Positions 14,739 to 24,674 of a stretch of 38,533 nucleotides of DNA are shown piece after piece. Source of the stretch: Reyranella soli (GTDB lineage Bacteria; Pseudomonadota; Alphaproteobacteria; Reyranellales; Reyranellaceae); the NCBI RefSeq assembly GCF_007992495.1, contig NZ_BKAJ01000140.1, positions 1 through 38,533 of the forward strand, written 5' to 3'. Position 1 is the stretch's first letter, and every line of letters starts with the position of its first letter. A program made the translations under genes and the position numbers. A model generated the notes under the pieces. It was not told the origin of the DNA. It saw nothing but the letters and a program-made list of their open reading frames with translations, and ran no database searches.

Positions 14739-16504
14739 AGTCGAACGAAGTTGATCGGATCGGCGAAGCCTTTGAGCGGCACGCTTTCCTCGCATGCCGC
14801 CACTGCAGTCAGGAGCGGCTGCACGGCGGGATCGTCGGCGACGGCGCGGCTCAGCACGATGTCGCCGCCGACGCTCTGGCCCTGCAGGCGGGCGGCCATG
14901 TTCACGGTCGAGCCGAAGTAATCGAGCCGGTCGTTCAAGGTCACGACCACGCTGGGGCCGGCATGGACGCCGAGCTTCAGCACCAGGTCGTGGTCGACGA
15001 TGCGGGTCTGCATGGCGAGCGCCGCCTTCACGGCGTGCGCCGGATCGCCGAACGAGGCCATGACGGCATCGCCGATGGTCTTGACCACAGCGCCATCGTT
15101 GTCGCGCACGATCGATGCCAGCAGCGCGAAGTGCTCACGCACCGTGTTGAAGGCGGCAGCGTCACCCATCCGCTCGTAGAGCGCCGTTGAGCCCTGCAGG
15201 TCGGAGAACAGCAGCGCCACCTGGCTGACGCCCGCTTCGTCGCCCGGCCGCAAAGTTGCCTCGGCGAAGAGATCGCGGAAGGCCTGCAGCGAGATCACCT
15301 CGGGCGCGGTCAGCGCCTCGCGCGTCCAGGTGCGGTCCTCGATCAGCGCCGCCAACTCGAAACCGGCGTCATTCAGGAAGGCGATCGTGCCCGCCTGGCC
15401 GGGCGGCAGCGCCTCGACGCCCTTGTCGGTCACGCGCACGCCCGGGAAGGCGCCGCCCCCATGGCGTGGATCGTGCTCGACATCGACGAAGGCGCCGGGA
15501 TGGAGTGTGCGCAGGCGATAGGCGCCGGCCGGCAGGTCGAGCGCGATGCTGCGCTTCTCACCTGGCGCCAGCAGGAGCTGGACGGCGACATGCGGCGTGG
15601 CCATCGGGCCCGACAGGCAGAAGCCGCCGACGCCCAGCGGCCGCACCGATGGCGCAGGCGCGAAGGAAAGCTCGACGTTCTTCTCGAAGTCGCGATCGTA
15701 GTCGATGTTGCATGATGGGCAGTGCGCGCCGCGCGGCAGCTCGGAGAGCGCCGAAGCCGTGAGCTTCGCGCCGCGGCAGTTGGTGCACAACAGGTCCCAC
15801 TTCATGGTCAAAAGGCCCGCGCGCGTGCCGGCGAGACAGGCCTCGATGGCGGCGCGTTGCGGCACCTTCAGGTCGAGCGCCAGGTTCTTGGGTTTCAGAT
15901 GGTCGAGATCGGTCGCCATGCCGCCGAGCACCAGGTCGGCGAGCGGCCGGCCGAGCCTGTTGCCGTAGGGGCTGCGATCGACCTCGGCCGCCAAGGCTGC
16001 GGCGCGCTCGCGCGCGCCTTCGGGCAAGTCGGGTGGCGCCAGGTCGAACCAGGTCGTGCGCTCGCCCTTGGCGAAGGCGACGGCTTCGAGGATGCGCTTC
16101 TCGACCACGCCGCCCGCCTGCTTGGCGAGCCGCGCGCCGAACAGCCGGCCCGTCAGGGTCAGCGGCTCGTACTCGAGCGCGTAGCTCACCTTGCTGCCGC
16201 CCTTGCCATCCGGTTCGAGATCGAAGATCGGGCCGAAGCGGCGGAACGGTCCCTTGGTGAATTCACGGGACTGCCGGAAATACCGGCCTTCGATCCATTC
16301 GTAGGGCTTCTCCTCCCATTCCAGGGTGAAGCCCGCGGCCTTGCCGCGGCCGCGGCGCAGGACCGTGCCGTTGGGCTGGGGCGTCTCCTCCAGCACGTAG
16401 GGCGGCAGGCCCATCGCCTCGTTGAAGCGGTTGGTGTCGGCCAGCACCGGCCACAATTCATGCGGCGGCAGGTCGAAGGTCCATGTCCAAGTGGCACGGG
16501 GCAT
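14708..16504 (-). CDS. Multidomain class III cyclase with START-like and zinc-ribbon domains
   Basis: A 598-residue protein. Residues 1-150 look like an SRPBCC/START-type ligand-binding domain (WTWTFDLPPHELWPVLADTN). Residues about 150-400 form a middle region resembling the DUF5939 type and contain a zinc ribbon, CTNC at about 241-244 and CPSC at about 264-267. The cyclase domain runs from 426 to about 595: metal aspartates D435 (FSDLQGST) and D479 (KTIGDAVMASF, with the preceding Lys present) and Asn535/Arg539 in VNMAAR. It should make cAMP or cGMP in response to a lipid or hydrophobic ligand, by inference from the START domain. No strong ribosome site is seen. Its 3' end overlaps the convergent small exported gene by 31 bases. 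Confidence 0.92.
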   Translation of the reverse strand: MPRATWTWTFDLPPHELWPVLADTNRFNEAMGLPPYVLEETPQPNGTVLRRGRGKAAGFTLEWEEKPYEWIEGRYFRQSREFTKGPFRRFGPIFDLEPDGKGGSKVSYALEYEPLTLTGRLFGARLAKQAGGVVEKRILEAVAFAKGERTTWFDLAPPDLPEGARERAAALAAEVDRSPYGNRLGRPLADLVLGGMATDLDHLKPKNLALDLKVPQRAAIEACLAGTRAGLLTMKWDLLCTNCRGAKLTASALSELPRGAHCPSCNIDYDRDFEKNVELSFAPAPSVRPLGVGGFCLSGPMATPHVAVQLLLAPGEKRSIALDLPAGAYRLRTLHPGAFVDVEHDPRHGGGAFPGVRVTDKGVEALPPGQAGTIAFLNDAGFELAALIEDRTWTREALTAPEVISLQAFRDLFAEATLRPGDEAGVSQVALLFSDLQGSTALYERMGDAAAFNTVREHFALLASIVRDNDGAVVKTIGDAVMASFGDPAHAVKAALAMQTRIVDHDLVLKLGVHAGPSVVVTLNDRLDYFGSTVNMAARLQGQSVGGDIVLSRAVADDPAVQPLLTAVAACEESVPLKGFADPINFVRLQPGTSKISM

Positions 16505-16568
16505 GACGAAGGTACTGTAGCACCGGCCGAGCGGATGGCTCGCGCCGGATCACAGGGAGGTGAACGTC

Positions 16569-17594
16569 TCAGACCGCGCCGGTAGCGATCAGGCTCCTTG
16601 CGCAGTCCAGGACGGCCTCCTCCACCGGACGTGGCCGCCAGCCGAGCATCCTCTGCGCCTTCGCCGAGCTGAAGACGCGCTTTTCGCCGAGGCGCGGCGT
16701 CACGCTCGCCAGGCTCTTGTCGAACAGGGCGGCGAACCTCAGGACGAAGTCGGGAACCCGGCGCGTCGGCACCTTGCTTGCCGCATCGCCGAGGCTGGCC
16801 CGCAGCAAGGCCGCCAGATCGGCCATCCAGGCAAAGTCCCGAGCGGCGATGAAGCGCTGGCCAGCCGCTTCCGGCGCGGTCATCGCGCGGACGTGCAGGT
16901 CGGCGACGTCACGCACGTCGACGAAGCAGAAGCCAAGCCGCGGCAGGCCGGGCACCGTGCCGGACAGCAGGCGTTGCACGACCTGGACGGACGCGGAAAA
17001 GTCGGGGCTGAGGATCGGCCCGACCACCATGGAAGGATTCACGGTAGCGAGCGTCGTGGCGCCAGCCGAGCCATCGACCAGGTCCCAGGCGGCACGCTCG
17101 GCCAGGGTCTTGGAGCGGGCGTAGGCGCCGACCGTGGGATCGTCGAGATCGGTCCATATCGATTCGTCGGAGACACTCTCGCGTGCCCCCGGACGCGGAC
17201 TGGTCGCCGCCACCGACGAGGTGAGAACCACGCGCTTCACACCGGCCTTGAGGGCAGCGCCAACGGCGCGCCGGGTGCCGTCGCGGGCGGGAACGATGAG
17301 GTCGTCGGCGTTCTTCGGCTCGACCGCAACCACCGGCGAGGCGACATGGAGCATGTAGTCGCAGCCGTTCGCCGCCGCGTCCCAGCCGGCATCCGCCGTG
17401 AGCTCGACGGCATGGAAGCTCAGGCGATCCTGCGGATCGACCACTTTGCCGATCGCGGCGCGGACCGTGCTCTCGCGCGCGAGATCGCGCACCGTCGTGC
17501 GCACGGCATAGCCTTGCTGCAACAGCGCGATCACGCACCAGCTGCCGATGAAGCCCGACCCGCCGGTCACCAGCACCGTTCCCTGTCCGCTCAT
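16569..17594 (-). CDS. NAD(P)-dependent epimerase/dihydroflavonol-reductase-like enzyme
   Basis: A 341-residue extended short-chain dehydrogenase. The Rossmann glycine motif is TGGSGFIGSW near the N-terminus. The catalytic Ser sits in LTSSVAAT and the Tyr-x-x-x-Lys motif is YARSKTLAE. The order and the NPSMVVGP segment match dihydroflavonol-4-reductase and aldehyde/ketone reductase subfamilies that reduce hydrophobic carbonyls with NADPH. The open frame reaches 17699, but the ATG at 17594 has a GGAGAA site and places the Rossmann motif at the usual position. It lies 64 bases upstream of the START-cyclase gene on the same strand and may share its transcript. The substrate is unknown. Confidence 0.92.
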   Translation of the reverse strand: MSGQGTVLVTGGSGFIGSWCVIALLQQGYAVRTTVRDLARESTVRAAIGKVVDPQDRLSFHAVELTADAGWDAAANGCDYMLHVASPVVAVEPKNADDLIVPARDGTRRAVGAALKAGVKRVVLTSSVAATSPRPGARESVSDESIWTDLDDPTVGAYARSKTLAERAAWDLVDGSAGATTLATVNPSMVVGPILSPDFSASVQVVQRLLSGTVPGLPRLGFCFVDVRDVADLHVRAMTAPEAAGQRFIAARDFAWMADLAALLRASLGDAASKVPTRRVPDFVLRFAALFDKSLASVTPRLGEKRVFSSAKAQRMLGWRPRPVEEAVLDCARSLIATGAV

Positions 17595-17701
17595 TGGTGC
17601 TTCTCCGATCCCTGTGGCCGCCCTTGTGACAAGACAGTGGAAAGAGGCAGTGCAGGTAGCGAGCGCTTGTCGGTCTCTCGCACCGACGGCATTGTGCACT
17701 C

Positions 17702-18325
17702 ATGTCGGATGTCCTGTCGCGTGCTGGCCCGAGCTGGTTGACGTATCAGCAAGTGGCCGAACGGCTGGGCCTCCGCAGTGCAAGCGCCGCAGCGGCTCGG
17801 GCCCGGCGCGCAAAGTGGCCTCGACGAATCAAGAACGACACGCTTGAAGCGGAAGTATGCGTCCCTGCCGAGCTGCTTGCGGCAGGCCCGCAGAAGCCTC
17901 GACAACGACGCCCGCCAGACGACGCCCATAAGTTGCTCGAAACCGTCGCAGCAACTGTGGCCCCGCTGCAGGCCCTCATCGAGACCCTGTCGGTGGAGCT
18001 GAAGGTCGCTCGTGGCGCGAACGACGTGCTGCGCGAGCAGCTTGCCGCTGCCCAGGCCGAGGCCGCGGAGCTGAAGGGCAAGTCCGCCGCCAACGAGGCC
18101 GCGTTGGAGCGGGAAGCCGTCGATCGCCGGGACCTGCAGCAGCAGGTGGACCTTGTTCGCCGCGAGCGCCAGGCCGCCCAGGAGCGCGTCGCCCAGGCCC
18201 AGGCCAACCTCCTCGACCAACAACGCCGGCTGCTGGCGACCGAAGATCTGGTGACGCGGCTCAAGCACGAGCTGAACGAGATGCAGCGCGCCAAGGAACG
18301 CCGCCGCTGGTGGCAATGGCGATGA
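17702..18325 (+). CDS. HTH-plus-coiled-coil protein (KfrA-like layout)
   Basis: A 207-residue protein. Residues about 10-60 contain SWLTYQQVAERLGL, a helix-turn-helix of the MerR/excisionase type, followed by a basic stretch (ARARRAKWPRRIKND). From about residue 75 to the end there is a long Glu/Ala/Gln/Arg-rich coiled coil (LEREAVDRRDLQQQVDLVRR and similar), closing with RRRWWQWR. DNA binding plus an extended coil resembles plasmid KfrA proteins or uncharacterised alphaproteobacterial regulators. It is divergent from the reductase gene, with starts 107 bases apart, so it could control that promoter. The M23 gene follows in the same direction after 97 bases. Confidence 0.82.
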   Translation: MSDVLSRAGPSWLTYQQVAERLGLRSASAAAARARRAKWPRRIKNDTLEAEVCVPAELLAAGPQKPRQRRPPDDAHKLLETVAATVAPLQALIETLSVELKVARGANDVLREQLAAAQAEAAELKGKSAANEAALEREAVDRRDLQQQVDLVRRERQAAQERVAQAQANLLDQQRRLLATEDLVTRLKHELNEMQRAKERRRWWQWR

Positions 18326-18422
18326 TCGATGATCACATTGCTGCCAATTTCCTGGCCAAGTTTCCGCCGACACAAAACCAAGACGCCCGACGCCCCTCCT
18401 CTGACCCCTCAAGGAACGCGAG

Positions 18423-19876
18423 ATGCTCGATGAAGGACCCGCGCCGAAACGTATTGTGACTTCTTCATCTCCTCGCCCCTCCAACAACCACAACACGATA
18501 CGAACAGTCGGCGTCCTGCTGGGCGGGCTAGCCTTCGCGGCGATACTCGTCTGGTTGGCGCCGCGCGATCCGCTGCCGCCTTCCCCATCCGCAGAGACTG
18601 CGCCTGCCGAGATCGCGGCGGCCGAGCCCGCCCCGCTGGCGTTGCAGGAAGCGCCGGCTGAAACACCATCGGCCGACGACACCGTCGTCGTCGACGCCCC
18701 GCCGCCGGCCGCACCGACGGAACCCGAGCCACCGGCGCCTTCGCCGGTCGAGACATCCGCGCGACTGAAGAAGGGCGGCACGGTCGCGAGCGTGCTGCAG
18801 CAGTTCGGCCTCGCCGCCGACGATGTCAGCAACGCCGTTGCGGCCCTGAAGCCTCACGTGCGTCTCAACCGGTTGCCGGTCGGGCAGGAAATCACGGTGA
18901 AGCTTTTGCTAGCGGAAGACGACGGCAAACCGTCGCTGGTCGCACTGTCGATCCGGCCCGAACCCAAGCGCGAGATCACGCTCGAGCGCGACAAGGACGG
19001 CGATTTCAGCGTCGAGGAGGAGATCTTCGACACCGTGGCCAGGCTGCAGCGCGCGTCGGGCGCGGTCGAGGGCTCGGTGATCGTGAGCGCCGAGGCGGCG
19101 GGCGTGCCGCGGCCGGCGTTGGTCGAGATGCTGCGCGCCTTCTCGTGGGACGTGAACTTTCAGCACGACATCAAGGTCGGCGACCGCTTCGACGTGCTGA
19201 TCGAACAGGACTGGACCAGCGACGGCTGGCCGGTCGATGCCGGCCGCGTGCTGTGGGCCGAGCTGACGACCGGCGGCGGCGAGCAGAGTTTCAGCATCTA
19301 CCGCTTCAAGCCGCAGGACAGCGAGGAGTTCTTCTACAACGGCGAGGGCGAGAGCGTGGTCAAGGCGCTGCTGCGCACGCCACTCAACATGAGCCGCATC
19401 TCCTCGCGCTTCGGCATGCGCCATCATCCGGTGCTGCGCTTCACCCGCCTGCATGCCGGCGTCGACTTCGCAGCACCGCCCGGCACCCCGATCCTCGCCG
19501 CTGGCGCCGGCCGCGTCGTCGAGGCCGGTCCCAACGGCGGCTACGGCCGCTGGATCAAGATCAGCCACTCCGACGGATTGGCGACGAGCTACGCCCACCT
19601 GTCGCGATCGCGGCCGGCGTGCGGCGCAGCGCGCGCGTGAAGCAGGGCCAGGTGATCGGCTATGTCGGCAGCAGCGGGCTGTCGACCGGGCCGCACCTGC
19701 ATTTCGAGGTGCATCGCGGCGGCCGGCCGGTCGATCCGCTCAGCCTGGCGCGCACGGCGACGCGGTCGCGGCTCGCCGGCGAGGACCTCGCGCGTTTCAG
19801 GGAGCGCGTCGCCGAAATCGACCGAGCGCGGGAGAGCACGAAAAATGGCGCTCCGTCAGGAGAGCCATTTCCGTGA
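18423..19876 (+). pseudogene. M23 cell-wall metallopeptidase, broken by a one-base frameshift
   Basis: The first reading frame gives 405 residues: an N-terminal membrane anchor (residues about 25-45), a Pro/Ala/Glu-rich linker, an OapA/LysM-like domain (GGTVASVLQQFGLAADD), and the start of a peptidase M23 domain with the zinc ligands of HAGVDFAAPPGTP. It then runs into RSRPACGAARA and stops at 19640. The second frame continues the family sequence from about 19607 (KQGQVIGYVGSSGLSTGPHL then HFEV) to the stop at 19876. One missing base near 19606 in a CGCGATCGCGG run explains this. As written, the protein loses the HLH zinc motif and should be inactive as an endopeptidase. AAGGAAC precedes the ATG. 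It may be a sequencing error. Confidence 0.88.
19841..19870 (-). terminator. Intrinsic terminator for the minus-strand exported gene, inside the M23 3' end
   Basis: The arms 19843-19854 and 19859-19870 pair at 11 of 12 positions around a GTCA loop. Read on the minus strand, the stem is followed by TTTTT (19845-19841), the layout of a rho-independent terminator for the gene ending at 19893. On the plus strand the hairpin occupies the last codons of the M23 frame and has only a short T run. Confidence 0.75.
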
Positions 19877-19892
19877 ACGTCGGGGCGCGGCC

Positions 19893-20255
19893 TTAGCTGC
19901 GCGGGTCCTTGGCGGACGCCCGATCGATCGCCTCGCTGCAGCTCTGCCCGCTGACGGGCTTGTGCAGCTTCCAGCACATCGTATCGCCGTCCTTCACGAC
20001 CCCGGCATTGCAGTAGAAGACTTCCTGCTTCTTCTGCAGCCAGAGCCCACCCGGTACGGCCGCCTTGATGTCGAAATCCTTGCTCAGGAGATCGGTCGCC
20101 GACAGGTTGGGCTCGGCGCTGTGCTGGGAGACACAAGTGCTGTCCGCCTTGTTGGCTCCCGGCAAAGCCGTTGCCTGCTGATCCGCTGCCTGACCGGCAA
20201 CGGAGAACACGAGAAAAAGCGCCGCGGCACCGAACGTAGCCGTCTTCATCATCAT
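19893..20255 (-). CDS. Small exported protein of unknown function
   Basis: A 120-residue protein with a signal peptide (MMMKTATFGAAALFLVFSV, cleavage after AGQA). The mature ~95 residues contain four cysteines (STCVSQH, VFYCNAG, TMCWKLH, QSCSEAI), consistent with two disulfides in the periplasm. Three consecutive ATG codons (20255, 20252, 20249) follow AAGGGG; the middle one has the best spacing, and all three give the same mature product. It is a stand-alone gene with its own terminator and an AT-rich upstream region. The family is not recognised. Confidence 0.78.
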   Translation of the reverse strand: MMMKTATFGAAALFLVFSVAGQAADQQATALPGANKADSTCVSQHSAEPNLSATDLLSKDFDIKAAVPGGLWLQKKQEVFYCNAGVVKDGDTMCWKLHKPVSGQSCSEAIDRASAKDPRS

Positions 20256-20334
20256 CACACCCCTTGGGATGACGCCCCCCAAAGGCGCCATATCATTTTC
20301 CTGAGGTCTGATTATTATTTCTTCATCATTGAGG

Positions 20335-20368
20335 CAATTTCATTTTCTGCGTCCAAAATGAAATATTG
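20335..20368. promoter_or_regulatory. AT-rich palindrome in a divergent intergenic region
   Basis: ATTTCATTTT (20337-20346) and AAAATGAAAT (20355-20364) form a perfect 10-base inverted repeat with an 8-base spacer. Flanking CAA and TTG extend the symmetry with a 2-base bulge. The region 20292-20400 is far richer in A+T than the rest of the window and lies between two divergent genes, so an operator or a promoter-linked hairpin is likely. I could not assign -35/-10 boxes with confidence. Confidence 0.5.
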
Positions 20369-20472
20369 TAAGTAAAGTGCAATTAGTGTGAATCGACGTC
20401 CCGGTCCGCAGGTCGGCAATCCACGGGCAATCCGCGAGACTGGGCACTGCATTTTCGTGCCAGACTGCAGGC

Positions 20473-22128
<1,656 letters not shown>

Positions 22129-22142
22129 GAGGAATTTTGGAC

Positions 22143-22556
22143 ATGAGCGACATCGCCTACACACCGATCCTGCCCGAGGGCTGGTCGCGGCCGCGCGGCT
22201 TCTCGCATGCCGTCGTCGCCAAGGGCACCAAGAGCGTGCGCATCGCGGGCCAGATCGGCCGCGAGCCCGGCCAGTCGCACATCCCGCCGGGCACCGACGC
22301 CGGCACGCAGTGGCGCGTCGCGCTCTCCAACCTCGTGACCGTGCTGAAGGCGGCGGGTGGCGAGCCGCAGCACCTGGTGGCACTGCGCGCCTATGTGACC
22401 GACATCGCCGAGTTCAACGCCGCCGGCGCGGCCATCGGCGCGGCGTGGGGCGTCACTCTCGGCAGGCACTTCCCGGCCATGACCCTGGTCCAGGTTTCGG
22501 CCCTGATCGATCCGCAGGCCAAGGTCGAGATCGAGGGCGAAGCGATTCTGCCCTGA
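22143..22556 (+). CDS. Rid-family (YjgF/YER057c/UK114) protein without the archetypal Arg
   Basis: A 137-residue protein of the Rid trimer family. The SVRIAGQIGR segment, the central QWRVALSNLVTVLKAAGG and the C-terminal KVEIEGEAIL strand match the fold. In E. coli RidA, Arg105 (in a P-A-R-T context) binds the imine substrate carboxylate; here the site reads FPAMT with Met113. It is therefore unlikely to be a RidA-type 2-aminoacrylate deaminase, and probably belongs to another Rid subgroup found in catabolic operons. It begins 14 bases after the monooxygenase with a GAGGAA site, and probably acts on a product of that enzyme. Confidence 0.9.
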   Translation: MSDIAYTPILPEGWSRPRGFSHAVVAKGTKSVRIAGQIGREPGQSHIPPGTDAGTQWRVALSNLVTVLKAAGGEPQHLVALRAYVTDIAEFNAAGAAIGAAWGVTLGRHFPAMTLVQVSALIDPQAKVEIEGEAILP

Positions 22557-22570
22557 CGCTCGGCCCGCCC

Positions 22571-23800
22571 TTGCGAACGGCGGAGGACGCCCGGCACGTC
22601 AGCCGGCTGATGCTGTTCTTCGCCATCGTCTATCTCGTCGAGGGCATCGGCCAGGCGCGCGTCGGCATCATCTACCAGCCGCTGACGCACTATCTGAAGG
22701 ACATCGGCTGGACGGCGCTGCAGGTCGCAGCCTATTTCGCCGTCCTCAATTTCCCGTGGATCATCAAGCCGGTCTTCGGTCTGGTCTCCGATTTCGTCCC
22801 GCTGTTCGGTTATCGCCGCAAGAGCTACCTGGTCATCGCCAGCCTCTGCGCGGTCGCAGCCTTCGCCGTCATCGCGCGCCAGGCCGAACCCGCCGCGATC
22901 GCCTTGCCGCTGCTGCTCACCTCCTACGCCATGGCCACCGCCAGCACGCTGTGCGGCGCGCTCTTGGCGGAGAACGGCCAGACCTACCGGCTCAGCAGCA
23001 CCTTCGTCAGCCAGCAGTGGCTGTGGTTCTACATCGCCATCATGGCGAGCTCGTTCGCCGGCGGCGCGCTGGTCGAGAGCCTGCCCGCCCTCTCCGCTCT
23101 GCAGGTAGCCGCGGCCATCGCCGCCGTCGCGCCGATCGCGGTGGTGCTGGCGTCGCTGTTCCTGCTCGACGAACGACAAGCGAGCGCGAGCGCCCCCGAG
23201 ATGCGGCGCACCCTGCTCGCGCTCGTGACCGCGACGAAGTCGACCAGGCCCTACCTTGTCGGCCTGTTCCTGTTTCTCTATTCCTTCGCCCCCGGCTTCG
23301 GCACGCCGCTCTACTACTTCATGACCGACGAGCTGAAATTCTCGCAGAGCTACATCGGCATCCTGGGCGCGATCGCCTCGGCCGGCTGGATCGCTGGCGC
23401 CCTGGTCCATCGCTACTTGCTCCGGGGCCTGAGCTCGAAGGCGCTGCTCAATCTCAGCATCCTTCTGGGCACGCTGTCGGCCGCCTCGTTCCTGCTGCTG
23501 GCCGACCCGGTCACCGCGGCGATCGTGCACTTTGCCAACGGCGTCGCCCTGATGATCGCCACCATCGCCTCGCTGACGCTCGCCGCCGACTTCGCACCCA
23601 AGCGCGCGGAAGGCTTCGCCTTCGCCGGGCTCATGTCGATCATGAACCTCGCGGATCTCGCCTCCAGCACCGTGGGCGCCTGGCTCTACGACCATGTGTT
23701 CGACGGGCGGCTGGGACCGCTGATCGTCGTCTCCGCCGCATCGACGGCCTTCGCGCTGGTGCTCGTTCCGTTGCTTCGCCTCGGCGACAGGCCCCTGTAA
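22571..23800 (+). CDS. MFS transporter (BT1/folate-biopterin-like)
   Basis: An integral membrane protein of about 409 residues with roughly 12 spans. Early features are GIGQARVGIIYQPLTHYLKD and FPWIIKPVFGLVSDFVPLFG, the latter matching the motif-A-like loop of BT1-type MFS carriers; YRRKSYL follows. In the second half, FLFLYSFAPGFGTPLYYFMT is also typical of that subgroup. The substrate is unknown, but the operon suggests a compound processed by the flavin monooxygenase. The start is unclear: TTG at 22571 and ATG at 22610 are both in frame, and a GGAGGA at 22582-22587 is too far from the ATG. The open frame runs back into the Rid gene. Confidence 0.88.
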   Translation: MRTAEDARHVSRLMLFFAIVYLVEGIGQARVGIIYQPLTHYLKDIGWTALQVAAYFAVLNFPWIIKPVFGLVSDFVPLFGYRRKSYLVIASLCAVAAFAVIARQAEPAAIALPLLLTSYAMATASTLCGALLAENGQTYRLSSTFVSQQWLWFYIAIMASSFAGGALVESLPALSALQVAAAIAAVAPIAVVLASLFLLDERQASASAPEMRRTLLALVTATKSTRPYLVGLFLFLYSFAPGFGTPLYYFMTDELKFSQSYIGILGAIASAGWIAGALVHRYLLRGLSSKALLNLSILLGTLSAASFLLLADPVTAAIVHFANGVALMIATIASLTLAADFAPKRAEGFAFAGLMSIMNLADLASSTVGAWLYDHVFDGRLGPLIVVSAASTAFALVLVPLLRLGDRPL

Positions 23801-23911
23801 AGATCGACGGCGCCGGTTTGAGCTGGACCAGCAGGGACATGCAACGATAGGATGCAGAGGCCGGCGCACAACAGCCGGGCGTTGTCTCTGTTCCCAGGTT
23901 ACTGCCGCGAT

Positions 23912-23916
23912 GGAGG
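23912..23916 (+). promoter_or_regulatory. Ribosome binding site favouring a GTG start at 23922
   Basis: GGAGG lies five bases before GTG at 23922. The in-frame ATG at 23910 overlaps this site and would add four residues before the signal peptide, so GTG is preferred. Confidence 0.6.
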
Positions 23917-23921
23917 CTCCG

Positions 23922-24674
23922 GTGCGTCATCCGCTCACGGGCTTTTCTGCTCTCTTGCTGTCGCTGATCTTCATTGTCGCAGCCGCTGCACAGGACATCC
24001 CCGACGAGTGCGGCTGCAAGTACCTGAAGGCGACATCGACCAACCACGGCCGCGTCTGTCGCGTCCAGGAGGCCTCCGGTCTCGATTGTCAGCTGCGTTG
24101 GGGGCCGGTCGCCGGAAGCCAGGTCACGCAGCGCACGCCGTTCCTCAGCAAGCCCGAGGAACTGGCGGCAGCCGTCGCCGGCTTCAAGACAGCCGGGCCA
24201 GGCCCAAAGCTCCAGGCACCGCTCGACACGCCGGCGATCTGGGCACGAACCATCGAGACCGCGCGCAAGTATTCAGACTTGCGCGGCAGCGCCGGCCCCG
24301 TCGAGGAGCTCTCCGCCTTCCTCGGCGAGGAAAAGCTTATGGCTGACTTTCAGCTGGAGGCCGTCCTGGCGGCCATCACCCTCATCGACAATGACCTGCA
24401 GCTCGCCAAGATTTCCCGCAGCATGCGCCAAGGATTGGTTGGGGCGCTGGCCGCGAGCCTCAGCCAGGACGCCCTGGGCGTCTTTCGATCCTCGCGCCAG
24501 CCGATGTTCCTAAAGCAGGAAGTCCCCATAGTCGTCGACGACAAGCCGCAGAATCTTGTCGTCGAGATCGTCATCGGCCGCGGATGCATTGCGGAGCACG
24601 CACCGGAACGTCGCTTGGCCTCGATGATAAAGACCAACTGGTCAAGCCGAGACATGAGGAGGTGCGCACCATGA
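23922..24674 (+). CDS. Exported protein of unknown function, coupled to a lipase-like gene
   Basis: A 250-residue protein with a clear signal peptide (MRHPLTGFSALLLSLIFIV, then AAAAQ). The mature N-terminus carries a cysteine cluster (DECGCKYL, RVCRVQ, LDCQLRW) suggesting a small disulfide-bonded domain. The remainder is mostly predicted helix (residues about 75-200), ending RGCIAEHAPE. No known catalytic motif is seen. Its stop overlaps the start of the next gene (ATGA), so the two products are made together; a chaperone, inhibitor or partner role for the lipase-like protein is possible but is inference. The upstream gap 23801-23921 shows nothing else. Confidence 0.8.
   Translation: MRHPLTGFSALLLSLIFIVAAAAQDIPDECGCKYLKATSTNHGRVCRVQEASGLDCQLRWGPVAGSQVTQRTPFLSKPEELAAAVAGFKTAGPGPKLQAPLDTPAIWARTIETARKYSDLRGSAGPVEELSAFLGEEKLMADFQLEAVLAAITLIDNDLQLAKISRSMRQGLVGALAASLSQDALGVFRSSRQPMFLKQEVPIVVDDKPQNLVVEIVIGRGCIAEHAPERRLASMIKTNWSSRDMRRCAP

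Noticed and set aside
22391..23869. 492-codon minus-strand open frame opposite the MFS gene
   Set aside because: Highly charged, low-complexity translation with no hydrophobic or domain pattern; a shadow of the membrane protein gene.
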